Origin: Haemonchus contortus
Taxonomy: Eukaryota; Nematoda; Chromadorea; Rhabditida; Trichostrongylidae
Reading direction: 5' to 3'
Assembly (NCBI GenBank): GCA_000469685.2
Contig: LS997562.1
Span: 7,888,007-7,952,006, forward strand
Length of the DNA stretch: 64,000 bases
Part shown: one piece after another, positions 1 to 10,584 of the stretch
Position numbering within the stretch: position 1 is the stretch's first letter
How the letters are laid out: every line of letters begins with the position of its first letter
Notes under the pieces: generated by a model
Told to the model about the DNA's origin: nothing
The model's database searches: none
Seen by the model: the letters and a program-made list of their open reading frames with translations, nothing else
Translations under genes and position numbers: made by a program

Positions 1-137
1 GCCACTGTCTTCGAATCATTGCGGTGACAACTATTCCGCAGCATTTAACAGTCACGCAATTTCTACGATAAAGTGGGACCATCCAGACTAAGTTCAGTTT
101 TGTCAAAAGCATTCCCTTCACTGTAGTTGAGACTCAC

Positions 138-2742
138 CATTCTCACCCCAGTCATCATGCCAAGAATTGGCGATGAGCCAGTAGTCTGTGCCATTGATGT
201 CCTTTCCCCATCCTATCATCTTCACTGCATGAAAGCCTGTGATGTAACCAGCGGTGTGCTGTAAGCAAATACTACAGATTTCCGATCTCCTCATGCACAA
301 TCACGGATGCACACTGAATGAGGTGAAGAAAGCAGCCCAAAAATGAATTTTCTATCTGTGCGCAATTTCAAAGGTTGCTTGAGCTCCATTCAGAAGCCTC
401 ACCTTATAAATTCCTGATTTATAGTGCGAAAAGTCTTCATAAACAGCGAACGTGGCAGTCACCGACCCTCTTTCCTTGATTTCTCTTCGAATTTTTACCT
501 CAGATTTCGGCAATCTGTAAGCCCTGCCGGGCTCGCCTAAACTTTTGAATGGCGTAAGTGGAAAACGTAGGTACGAGTGCAGACGATGAAACTACTGTTT
601 CTCATCTAGCAGTTTACGAGCAACGCCTACCAACAAGTTTGACCTCGAATGTGGTAGTTTAGGTTTCGAACGTCAAAATTGACAAGGACAGACATAATGA
701 GAATTCGTCTGGTGCTGGTTTGAACTAAACAGATTAGCTTAAGCATTAAAGCCCATAAGTATACCCTCTGTGCCTTCTAAGGTATCAGTAATATACAAAA
801 AGCATCGACCATGAAGTGGGTGAGAGTGAGCTTAAGGCTAGAGCCTTCTCACATCCTCATTTGCGCAGTGAGGGTTCATGATTATAGGGGTGGGGGACGA
901 AGGGTTGAAAAACTAGTAGATGGTTTCATAAGCGTTTCTCCATGGAATGGTGCTTGTGGCTCCCAGACGTCTTACTAATTCCCTCAGCTTATCATAGCAT
1001 ATAATTCAAGCCCTAAATTCGCTTTGACAAATTTCATTGCAGTATTGCTAAATGTAACATTGTTTTTTACTCCCTTCTCTGGTTTTTGGTTACCTTTTAT
1101 GACTAGATGTCCTGCATTGACAGAGGTAGCTATGCATGGGTGTACAACGCATACCATATCGCTTGTCAATTCTGTACATTCTCCTGAAGCCAGGTTGGCA
1201 TCTCTTTTTGCATGGCGGAGTGGGCGCCATTCCACGGCAGTTTCCATAAAAGGTGTCGTTACCATGTTGTCCACAAGGGTGAAGTGGATAAGGGCTGCAG
1301 CATCCCTAATAACAAACCAATATACATAGCATCTTCACAAGTCACGTGTAGAGCTCTCAATCACTGTACCTTCCCAAGGTAAGGTCCTCCAGAAACGACT
1401 CCGTCGTATTCGAAGAATTCCCAGGCCCTTATGGGCCACCCTCCTTGACACCTAATCTAGGAAACAGTTTTTATTGATAAAAAAAAACTTCCTGAAGAAA
1501 CCTCATTTTCGTATTATAACGATTCATGAGATCGTACCCCATACCGCAAGGTGCTCCACAGCATGTCAAAATATCAGTAGCAGAGATATACACCTGAAGT
1601 TTGCTGTATTGAGTTTAGAAGGAGCTGCAGAACATTAGGTTGAACGTACCTGCTTCTTCCCTTTGGTGGCTACGCAAATCCGATCCGAAATCGCAGCTGC
1701 AGTAGAGACTGCCCAGCATGAGCCTGAAGGTGTATGTTTCTGTAACACATTGGACACCACACACACGCTCATATGTATTGTTCCCTGAGCATTCAAGCCA
1801 AAGGTTCTCACCGCAGTTTGCTTGGTCTCGGATAGTATGGAAAGATGAACAGTTTCTCCAAACAATTCGGGGATCGTAGCTGTAAATGCGTCTCATTTGA
1901 GTGCATCCTGTTATCTCATATCTCCCTCAAGCTGATCAGTTATACTCTTTTCGCTCGCAGCAGAAGTCATCTGTTGTTTTCAAAGATAAGCCTATCTCAC
2001 GCAAAAAGATCTTTGATGAATATAGACCATATCCTCGACTTGCCTATGACAACAAAAAAATGGTATCATGGATACTAATTTCTCGACTGTGAAGTTTCTC
2101 CCCATCAATCACCTACTTACATAGCTTGAAGGGAAGTTGACCAAGTTGATTGACTGAGAGGGTTTCTTAAGGTCGACTGCTTTAAAGTTCTAATTCCTTG
2201 AAAGGCTTAGGTTATAGCTAATGAGGGAAGAATGCAACAAAGATAATGATTTACTTTTCCGGAAGGTCAGCGCCGGTGTCATTGTCATCATTGACAACAG
2301 GATTCAAATTCTGATTTGCATTTGCAAAAGCCACATCCATTAATTTATATTTGAAACCAGGTGTTGGCGTTGTTCTCACCTGCAACAAATTTTCGCTATA
2401 TTGTAGAATTTGGAGAAACTTTCAATAAAAAATGAATCACTTCAAAAAGTTTCTGGTTCTTTTGAAGGTATTCGACCAGTGGTGCACCAGTCAACATCTG
2501 TGCATGCAGTGGGATTTCTTGAGCGTCTGTAAGGCATAACTATGATGACTGTATCATCAAGAAAATATTGTATTTATCGAGGTAGAATAGGCTACTAACC
2601 ATTTGTATCTGCTCCTAATGTTCGGCATAGATAGAGACAAAGAGCGAGCACTAGGTGCTTCTGAAACATATTTTATTGATAGCATGTTCAACATATATGA
2701 GCAGGATATATCCTGAAAGAGAACAAGAGGAATACTTGCCAT
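138..2742 (-). CDS. Cathepsin B-like cysteine protease, copy 1 (3' end beyond window)
   Basis: Secreted papain-family (C1A) endopeptidase; in blood-feeding nematodes such enzymes act in the gut lumen on host proteins (family knowledge). Exons read on the minus strand: ATG-only exon end 2740-2742; signal-peptide exon 2600-2660; 2441-2526; 2255-2379 (propeptide); 1812-1879; 1650-1723 (SCWAVS, catalytic Cys); 1538-1593; 1370-1451; 1155-1305 (occluding loop); 403-536; 138-258 (HAVKMIGWG catalytic His, NSWHDDWG catalytic Asn). The last exon lies left of base 1. No stop or frameshift is visible in these 11 exons, and all phases join. The occluding loop reads HPCGQHGND, so the first His of the usual HH pair is Gln. 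The first intron appears to use a GC donor (ATG|GCAAGT). Very similar to the copy at 13200-16149. Confidence 0.9.
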
Positions 2743-2784
2743 TTTTGTCGGAATTTCTAAGAGGACTCTGAGCTCATTAGTGTG

Positions 2785-2834
2785 TTTATATTTGCTGCAA
2801 TCAACTGTCACAAGGGATTAACTGTCTCGATAAG
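2785..2834 (-). promoter_or_regulatory. Promoter of cathepsin B copy 1
   Basis: A TATA-like box (2785-2790), then TCACAA..GATTA (2807-2820), then GATAAG (2829-2834) lie 43 to 92 bases upstream of the start codon at 2742. The same three elements occur in the same order before the other protease copies. GATAAG fits intestinal GATA factors such as ELT-2 (known in C. elegans; inferred here). Confidence 0.6.
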
Positions 2835-2842
2835 AGGAGTGC

Positions 2843-4430
2843 GAGGGAAATTCGAAAAATTCAATAGGGTGTAGGAGAGGGAGGATCAATCCAAAATGAG
2901 GAAGAGTAATTTTTTCGTTCATATGTAGGTGCTTCCCATATGCGAAGAATAGGTATGGTCCAGGCTTGTACGTTCAAACAAGCGAAACCAAAGAAGCAAG
3001 AGGACTTTGCTGGCTCTGAGAGCCTCTACAACTTTTGCATCTGTCATGCTACGGCAGAGCTTTGGTAGTGAGCTGAGGCAATGACGTTTAGCTTGAATAC
3101 GTTCGCGACAACGTGTCAGATAAAAATATGGTTATCCCAAATTTAGCGGAGCGATTTGCAAAGCTCTTATTCTGAAAAGCTTGTTTTTTTTTCTGTATTT
3201 GAAAGCCTGGAAAGTAGAAAATTGGGTAGAATTCCAGTGAAAACATATAGAAGTTTCAAAAAGTCGACATATCTTCCCTCTCAAAATGCAAAATGCCTTG
3301 ACGGTCAATTTTATCTGAGGTTCCCTAGCAAGAAAAAAGCGCCAGTATAAGTCACATTCAAACATTTAGGGATTAGGATGTGGAAAGTAGTTTTGCTAAT
3401 CACTGGTCCCGACCTTTTTTCCTTTTTGACAGTTTTCTTTTGTATTTGCATTATCAGCTGAATGAGCTGATTCTATCAAGGATTCGACGAAAGTGAGCTC
3501 AATGTCATTTGAACCAAAAAAATTTTATTGCTGTGACAGGATTGCAGCTACTCAAATGTGAAGGTTACAGTGTAAGAACTCTTCGGTCCTACAAGCACTC
3601 AGTGAGGGCTTCCATGCCTTGCATACCGCGCTCAGTTATCTTACTCCTGCATTGGCGGAAAATAGTTCTAATTATAGAACCGCTAACTCCTTTCATGAGA
3701 ACTGATAAGGTGCTTTTGCAGGTGAAAAAGTTCTAACAGCGTGTCCGAACTTATCCTCAACATAAATAGGGAATACTTCTGATAAACCCAGTTATAAGGG
3801 TAGCAGCGTAGGTTCTGTTCCAGGAATGAGATTTCTGTGAGTGATACCGTTAAGTTCAGGTTGAATGCCTTGTTTCACCTTTGGGATTGGAGGGAATTCC
3901 TGTCCCTCCTTTGATAACTACAGAAATTGTATCCATAGAGTGTGCTCTTTTGTCATGATTGCTTCTGTGCATGAAATCATAAAATATTCTTTCACAGCAC
4001 GGCAGATTACATACTACTGCTTTCTTTCCTGTTGACGTAATAATTTCCCTGCTCGTATCGTCGTAAAGACATGTTGCTTCTTCCTGTGGCTGTGCAGAAA
4101 GTCACAGGAAAAATCTACATGATCGCATGATATGTGACAGGGGCTTATACCGAGTACATGACTACATATTCAAATGGACTATTAGGATTGACTGGCGGCA
4201 CTGAGCTCAAGTGTGCATCTATCCTTATACTTTGGATCGGCAATGCGATCGCGTCTGACCGTACTTTGGCCTCCGAAGCTGATTCTCCTGTGAGTGGGCC
4301 TAGTCTAAATGGCGCTGGTAGCTGGCGTTCTCTGCAACAAGAAAATACCACAGCGCTTCACACCGAAGACCTGCATGGCCTTCATGCGACCATTCAGAGT
4401 GCGTAACGCTAGCCTGTAGATGGAGAACTT
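2843..4430. other. Gene-free spacer, paralogous to 16250-17690
   Basis: I see no gene. Short open frames here show no recognisable domain. The stretch aligns by eye with 16250-17690: shared segments include the regions around 3130-3430 and 16540-16860, and around 3960-4090 and 17350-17500. It is therefore part of the duplicated block rather than unique DNA. Confidence 0.6.
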
Positions 4431-4439
4431 GAAGCACGC

Positions 4440-4790
4440 CTGGAATTAATGGAAATGAAAATGCTGCGATGATCAGCTGGAGCCACGCATCTGGACCGTA
4501 TTCGCAACGGTGCAATAAGGGAGCGTTTCGGAGTTGTTCCTATTGCCGATAAAGTTTGCGAAGGTTGCCTAAAACGGTATAGGCATGTCCTACTCGCAGC
4601 TAGCAACAATGTCTGCAAGATCGACCTCAACCTCAACGTGCCCGTAAAACGGAATCAAGGAAGACCAGAGCGACACTTGACTTGATATTTTGCACGGAAC
4701 TTGAAGGTTGTTGGCCCTCATTCGATCGAGCGTTCAGTCGGGAAAGGCGGCGTGAACATACCAAAGAGCGGACCTCGATTTCGAGCGGTG
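4440..4790 (+). repeat. Non-LTR retrotransposon 3' fragment
   Basis: The plus strand translates, with stops, to the C-terminal region typical of nematode non-LTR reverse transcriptases: EMKMLRWSAG, then RNGAIRERFGVVPIADK, then KIDLNLNVP, then a FSREKW-like stretch. It is a truncated remnant with no intact frame. The equivalent debris in the paralogous block is at 17690-17945. Confidence 0.65.
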
Positions 4791-5009
4791 AGATAAACGC
4801 TAACGAAGAAAAGGAAGAAGGGGAAGGAGAAGGTGGCGCTTCCCTCCAGCAATTTTCTCTACACTGTGCTCATCTTCTTCATAATCTGTGTTTCATTCTC
4901 TCTCATCTTCGAGCCTTGGGTTTGCTCCGGCCTCATCCTAATTGTGATCAAACTTTTCTCCACAACTCCACTTTGGTAAGAAAGGAATACCATAGCTGAC
5001 CAGCATTAA

Positions 5010-5175
5010 CCACATACGAGTGAGTGCTGATAAGCAATGGGGTGTAAGCCATTAAGAAAGCGAGAGCAAGCGGGGTCTCGGTAGTGTGAAAGATAAGAGC
5101 CCGTTGCCTGTATAGCACAAGTACGGGTTCGAGTCCCATCCGAAACCGAACATTGTGCATAACTCGCCACCTTGT
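5010..5175 (+). repeat. tRNA-derived SINE-like element, copy a
   Basis: A tRNA-like head lies at 5075-5146: GTCTCGG pairs with CCGAAAC apart from one mismatch, with a D-arm-like GATAAGAGC and a T-arm ACGGGTTCGAGTCCC. The same flanks (CGAGTGAGTGCTGATAAGC before; CATAACTCGCCACCTTG after) accompany the tRNA part at 11945, 12240 and 18234. The shared flanks make this a repeat family and not a set of independent tRNA genes. Confidence 0.65.
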
Positions 5176-5179
5176 GACA

Positions 5180-5560
5180 CTATAGCCTCGCGTACTGTGG
5201 CGAAATAACAGCAGTTAACAAAACATTCAGCCGAAAAGAATACTTTTTTCGTCAGCTCCTATGTCTCGGAATTCGACTTCCTCCACAAAATCTAAAAAGT
5301 GTAATACAACGGGTCAAAGAGCTCTTACGGTTTCGTTCGCGTACAGTAGTTTGCAGATAGTTCGTGAGTAGGCTTCTCAACGGATACTGAACTCCATCTA
5401 CTGTTCAAAGCTGATCTGCTGCCATGGTCTCGATGGCGTTTAGTCTAGTGTTTTTTGTTGCCAATTTTATACTCTACTTCCGTAGGGATAGCTGAGTGTT
5501 CAAGAGTGTATATCTTGTCTCATGTCTTTCAGAAATAGCGAGAGTTTGGATGCCGAGGCA
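5180..5560. other. Duplicated non-coding segment
   Basis: No gene seen. The segment aligns with 18365-18660 (shared run CAGCTCCTATGTCTCGGAAT at about 5254 and 18399), so it belongs to the block duplication. Confidence 0.5.
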
Positions 5561-7180
5561 AGAACCATTTCTTGTAAGAAAGTTGCAAAAATCGTGCCGA
5601 TGCCAGAGTCTGGCCTAGGTTGATAGGCTAGTCGGTGGAAAAACCTTGTTATAAAAACATGTCAAAGAAACCCATCAGAATCAGTATCAAAGCCAAGACA
5701 TCACTCGCAAAAGGCGCGCAGGATTCCCCGTCCAAGTTTGAATGACCTAGGCCAGAAAAGATAGTTCGAAATTTCGGCGTGGATCCCTTACTGTTAAGCT
5801 CTGAAAGATATCCAATCTAATAAAGTGCAAAACATTCAACTCATATGCTTTCATGAGAAGCACATCAAAAAGACTGGAGAAATCCAGAACATGTCAAGCT
5901 TTTATACAGCGGAGAGAATACCCAAAAAATTGGTGTGGCTATCGCAGAAATAGAGTCCCTCAAAGGCTCTAACCGAAGAATATAATCCACTGTAAGAACA
6001 GCCTCCAGATAGAGGCGACGGCTGACCTTATTGCACTCTGGGCAGAAGATGAGGTCCATCAAGCAATAGAGAATATGAAAGTTGGGGAGACAATTGGCCC
6101 TTATGTTGTACCATCAGAGGCATCGAAAGCGTACGGGACCATGTGGATTAAGTGGATTAGGTGGTGGTAGATTCCTTAACACGGTGACCGCTGAAGGAAG
6201 GACACCAGACGAGCAGAGGAGCAGTATTGTCGTCCCAATCTTAAAGCAGCAGGGGTATGCACAGCATGGTTCTAACTACCGTGTAATGAGGCTGACTGCG
6301 CATACCATGAAGGTGTGCGAGTGCTCAATCGACCTAAATTATAGGGAACTGTCACAATATCACAGAAACAGTTCGGTTTCATGCCAGAAAAATCTACAAA
6401 TACTGTCATTCGATAATTAGGCAAATGATGGAGAAATATTGAGAAAAGCGTAGAACGTGCTACCTGTGACCTTCTTTGATCTAGAAGAGGCTTCCGATAT
6501 CTACCGCGACAAGTTGTCTAGATAGCACACAAAGAACGTGACGACCTGAACGGCTGATCTCCCTCTTCAAGGAGATGTATGGTAAGTCCACGACGGTTAT
6601 ACGCACAACTCACGAATAGACGTTGTAAGGTGCAGAAGTGGCAGAAGGTGATGGCAGAGGAAGGCTCAAGGCTCAACGTGGCAAAAATCAAGTTCCTCAG
6701 CTCTGAAGAAGGCACAAAAACTTCCGATTCACCTGGTCTTAGTGATGCAGTGTGGACCATACTATAAAGGCACGAGTAAAAACGGCATGGATGTGTGGAG
6801 GAAGTCCGGAGTACATTCCGCGAACGTTCGTGCTCTAGACCATTAAAGGAATGGTGTACCGAACGATAAAGAGGCTCACGATGCTCTGCAGCAGCGAATG
6901 TTATCGAGTACTTAAGAATCATGACGGACAGCTTCACTCCGCTGAGAAGCGGCTGCTAAGATGAAGTTGCGGTCGGATGCTATTGGACGGATCAAAAACG
7001 GAGACGTCAGAGCGGTAAGCCTCTACCCACTTGAAAATGAGGGAGCAGCGTCTGCGATGTTACGGACATGTATTGAGATGGTCACTGGATTACTAATAAA
7101 GGAGGCAATGAAAATTGAGGCTCAAGGTTGGTTCGACATACGTACGATATCGAAGAGAGCGCATCCACCGGTTTTGTAAG
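5560..7180 (+). repeat. Degenerate non-LTR retrotransposon (reverse transcriptase remnant)
   Basis: Plus-strand frames, broken by stops and shifts, show reverse-transcriptase landmarks in order: ALWAEDEV..MKVGE..GP near 6030-6100, NTVTAEGRTPDE..SSIVVPILKQ near 6180-6250, YRVMRLTAHTMKVCE near 6280-6320, and RLNVAKIKFLSSEEGT near 6670-6715. The same sequence occurs at 18650-19281, where a BEL element interrupts it, and resumes at 27009-28000. Not functional. Confidence 0.75.
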
Positions 7181-7283
7181 GGTTCTCAAACTGCGACCAA
7201 CGCCAAATTCTCTTACTTAGGAATGAAGAGGTGCCTTCGTCAGAACTGAAGGCATACGCAAATCCATACGAGGCGCTTGTGAC

Positions 7284-7441
7284 TTACCCTTCCGACATGT
7301 CGCACCCGATATCGCTATCGGCATTTACAGTAGGGTTGACATTGCTATTCTTAAAATTTATAAACATAAATTTCAACTCGAAATTAGGTGTTGGATATGA
7401 AACCGACCTGCAAATAATACAAAATGATTCTGATTCTTCCT
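7284..7441 (-). pseudogene. Cathepsin B relic (propeptide exon only)
   Basis: The minus strand shows a propeptide exon resembling exon 3 of the intact copies (SYPTPNFELKF, then a NPTVNADSDIG-like stretch) with an acceptor at about 7412 and a GTAAGTC donor near 7285. One extra base after the acceptor shifts the frame. It is preceded by the last few codons of exon 2, and then homology stops. The equivalent relic at 28120-28597 keeps exons 2, 1 and 0, so this one was truncated after the duplication or replaced by its neighbour at 7818-8580. Confidence 0.7.
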
Positions 7442-7817
7442 GAGACAAACAACCGAGACACTGCATAATGGTATAAGAAATTTTTCTTTTATGCAACATA
7501 AAAACTGGCCATTGCTTTTTCAAAGGAGTGCTTCAGGAGGTGGTGGAAAGGCAGAATCTTCCACTTGAACCCTTTCTGCTTCACTCATAGTATGAGGGTT
7601 CCTTATTGAAATTCCCAGTGAGTCGTTCGAGTGCACTTTAGTGTAGGCCCAAACAGATCAGGTGAGCATTCAGTCCTTAGAAAATGTCAATTCATTCGAG
7701 GAGTTAAGTTACCCAATAACTTTCCAGTGCTGCTATTTAATCTCCATGATTGAGATTATTTAATAACACCGAAAAGATTTCAGTAAACTCATGCACAAGT
7801 AGTCAAGAAGATCTCAC
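7442..7817. other. Junction between two protease relics
   Basis: No exon-like sequence is recognised. Exons 5 onward of the relic at 7818-8580 would be expected here, but no SCWAVS-type exon is present. Confidence 0.5.
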
Positions 7818-8580
7818 CGCAGTTAGCTTGGTCGCGGATGGTGGAGAACGAAAAGCAGTTGGCCCAAATGTTACGAGGATCGTAGCTGTAAATGAACCTC
7901 AAACATATATCACCACTGTAAAACTATATGGAGCGACTTTATCCTTGTCAACTTTCTGGGTGATCAATGTAGTTGAGCCATTGGGAGGTAAGGGTGGGTG
8001 ATCTCCCTCACCTCCCAACTTTTTTTTCAAAAATTTTAAATGAGGTGAAAAATCTCAAGTGTAGTGCCCAAAATTCTCGGCCAGATGAATTCCCACTAAA
8101 ACTGCACTGCTCATGACTAACTCCGGGATTTCATCGCCAGGTTCGTCATTGCTGTTCACAACAGGATTCGATCCCTCATCGTTGAATTCCATGCCCATTA
8201 TTTTGTTCTCGAAACCAGGTGTCGGATCTGAATTGACCTGCAACGAAACAAATATATTTTGATGCGCATTCCCATTGATTAACGATTTACCTCGAAAAGG
8301 TTCCGATTCTTTCTGAGGTAGTCGAGAAGCGGTTCACCATCAAGTCTCTGTGCTTACAGTGGAATCCCTTCTGAAGCTACGAGAGGAGAACTGTCAAATA
8401 CATCATTACTACGAAATCAATGCTCAGAGACTAACCATCTTCATTTGCTACAGATGTCCGGCATAGATAGACGCAGAATACAAAAATTAGGCCCTTCTGA
8501 AAGGCTGGAAGGTATAATACATTATATAAAAGCTTTTTTTGGAAAATTTTTCGTAAAGATAGCTCACCATTTTTCGCGCG
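7818..8580 (-). pseudogene. Truncated cathepsin B pseudogene (exons 0-4)
   Basis: Five exons match the intact genes: ATG-only exon end 8578-8580 with a GTGAGC donor; signal exon 8436-8496 (MKGLIFVFCVYLC when joined); 8291-8376; 8122-8237 (DPTPGFENK..); 7818-7885 ([18 protein letters not shown]). Exon lengths are 61, 86, 116 and 68, so splicing phases are kept. Exon 2 carries an in-frame TAA at 8354-8356, and exons 5 to 11, with the whole catalytic domain, are absent. The GATAAG and TCACAA..GATTA elements survive upstream (8625-8658). This paralog is distinct from the relic at 7284-7441. Confidence 0.85.
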
Positions 8581-8624
8581 ACTGTGACTGCGTCAGCATT
8601 TGCTTACATTCCTTAGTACTAAGC

Positions 8625-8658
8625 GTCACAACGTGATTAGTTAGTCAATTGCGATAAG
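8625..8658 (-). promoter_or_regulatory. Relic promoter of the truncated protease gene
   Basis: TCACAA-type motif ending in GATTAG (8625-8640) followed by GATAAG (8653-8658), at the same spacing as in the intact copies. It is retained although the gene is dead. Confidence 0.5.
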
Positions 8659-8739
8659 AAGAGTACCAGAGAAAGCCACAAAAGAAGAACCTATCAATAA
8701 TAATGAATTCTCGCACTGCATTCTTCAATCAGCTTAGGT

Positions 8740-8960
8740 TTTTTGGTACAACGTGTTGAGCGTTAAATAAAACATTAAATCAAAACAAGTTATAACTGAA
8801 GCTTACAGCTTAACGGTTCAGTGCTAATATTGTCCGACCGGCTCAACACGTTGTACGTGTGAGTGCTGATAAGCTATCCTTCTTATATATATAGCAGTAA
8901 CTTGGTTTGTCGGTTTGTCGGTATGTCGGTATGTCGGTTTGTCGGTCTGTCCGTCCGGGT
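8740..8960 (+). repeat. Partial SINE-flank copy plus (GTCGGTTT)n simple repeat
   Basis: Bases 8745-8875 match the segment that precedes the tRNA head at 12095-12205 (GCTTACAGCTTAACGGTTCA, then CGACCGGCTCAACACGTTGT), but the tRNA part is missing. It runs into TTATATATATAGCAGTAACT and a GTCGGTTT/GTCGGTAT simple repeat (8905-8950), which resembles the 5' end of the Helitron-like family. Confidence 0.5.
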
Positions 8961-9702
8961 TACTTTGTGATTATGTTAAAGGTAGTGATATGGAAAACTT
9001 GTCCTCCTTATATGTAAAGCAGTCACTTTGTGGGTAGGTTAATGGAGTAAAGTGGGCACTGCGGAGTGAAGTGAGTAATATGTGTGATGTAAAGTGTGGG
9101 ATTCAAACTGTGATTTCTAATGTACTGTACTGGCAGTACATCGACACTGTTACTTCGGTCGATAGTGGCATGGTACTGTTTGTCTACGCAGCATTTGGAA
9201 CTTGGCTACCACATTCATTTTACTTCTTCATTGCCTACCCTTCTCATACCAGTCTAACAAACCGCATGAAATTCCCTCCTACCCTACGGCGAAGTGGAAC
9301 CGACTGGCTGACCCGTCGCTTTCTTTTGAATTTATTCAGCGCATAAGCGTTAGCAACACTACATATCAGCTATGTTGGTTGTGTTTCTACTGAGCTATCC
9401 TTCATCGCTTCCCCTCCAGCATCTTTGTAAGGAGAAACATCATCTGCTCCGGATCTTAACGCCGCTGATAGTCAAGCTCTTTTCTTTGTTAGCTTTACTG
9501 GCACAGCGTCTTCTCCCTGGCCGACCAACCTGTTTTGCCAACCGAAAGTTTCGAATGGTACTTACTAATGTTCTTAACTGTTGATAACACCCCTATCAAA
9601 GTCCATGACCCATCCTGTCGATTTCCACATTTTGGTGGTTGAATTAGTTTTGTTGGAACTGACAGCTGAATGAAAAGAAAACGGAATACCGAGTCACAAA
9701 TA
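8961..9702. other. No gene recognised
   Basis: Short open frames on the plus strand at 9071-9346 and 9372-9584 have no recognisable motif, signal peptide or splice-supported extension. I see no basis for a gene call. Confidence 0.4.
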
Positions 9703-10584
9703 TCCTACTTTATATAATTCGCTAAGTTGCCTGACTGGAAATTCATAAGTCCTGTCCCCATGGACCTATAGCGTTCAAACATGGTAGGAGCACGGGGGCG
9801 GGTGGAGAACACTAATGGTTGGTGGCAGAACCGGACTCCGTTCACAGGGGGCGGGACGTGCACGATAAAAACGATTTTAGGTCGCAAATTCATATCTCCG
9901 GTCCCCGTGGACCTAGAGCATTCAAACTTGGTAGGAGCACAGGCGACGGCACGGGAACACTGATGCTATGTTAAAAAGGTGATAATCATCGGAAGAGTCG
10001 GTAAAGCACCTCAAAAGGCGAGAGCCGCAGGCTCAGCTACCTCCTTAGTATTAACGGTGAGCATTGGTACTTTAGTAAGGGATATGGATTAAGAAGGGAC
10101 CATAGATAATCAGTGATAATGATTGATAACAACTGTTAGAGATAACGAGCCATAGAAGACGAGAGTTCTTAGATCTACGACGTCTTTCATATTAACGATG
10201 GAACACTTTATTAGGTGATGTAGAATATGAAGGGACCGAAAGTGATATGGTGACAAGGACCGATAACAAACGAGCAAGGGCTGACAAAGAGCCTAGGTAG
10301 AAGGCTAGAGCGAATAGGTTCTTCCTTTTATGTCAACAGCCATAGCTTGGTTCTCAAACATTGCTCTTCAATATGTTTCCTTCAATAAGACAGATAGATG
10401 CAGTGATAGGAACTGATCAAAGGCGATTCTCCATAACGACATGAAAATTTGGTTTATTTTTCGCTGTTGGAGTACGACCGCTATCCAGAATGACTTCTGA
10501 CTCAATGACACATCAAGATGCCTTCTTGATTCGATATCTTTTGTGACTGAACTCATCTGACCTCCAATTATCTGGGAATCTCAA
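9703..10584 (+). mobile_element. Helitron-like non-autonomous element, 3' end interrupted
   Basis: Begins A|TCCTACTTTATATAATTCGC, then AAATTCATAAGTCCTGTCCC, followed by GATAACAA/GATAAGG-rich sequence. It shares start and interior with 10585-11906 and 49241-50414. Its right part (about 10470-10580) matches the sub-3' part of those elements, and a second copy begins directly after it, which suggests nesting. No open frame. Confidence 0.5.

Noticed and set aside
4682..4999. 105-codon plus-strand frame
   Set aside because: Runs from the non-LTR 3' fragment into spacer, and its counterpart at 17849-18133 differs by indels, which is not expected of a conserved gene.
5075..5146. Functional tRNA gene
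   Set aside because: Acceptor mismatch, unclear anticodon loop, and flanks shared with three other copies indicate a tRNA-derived repeat.
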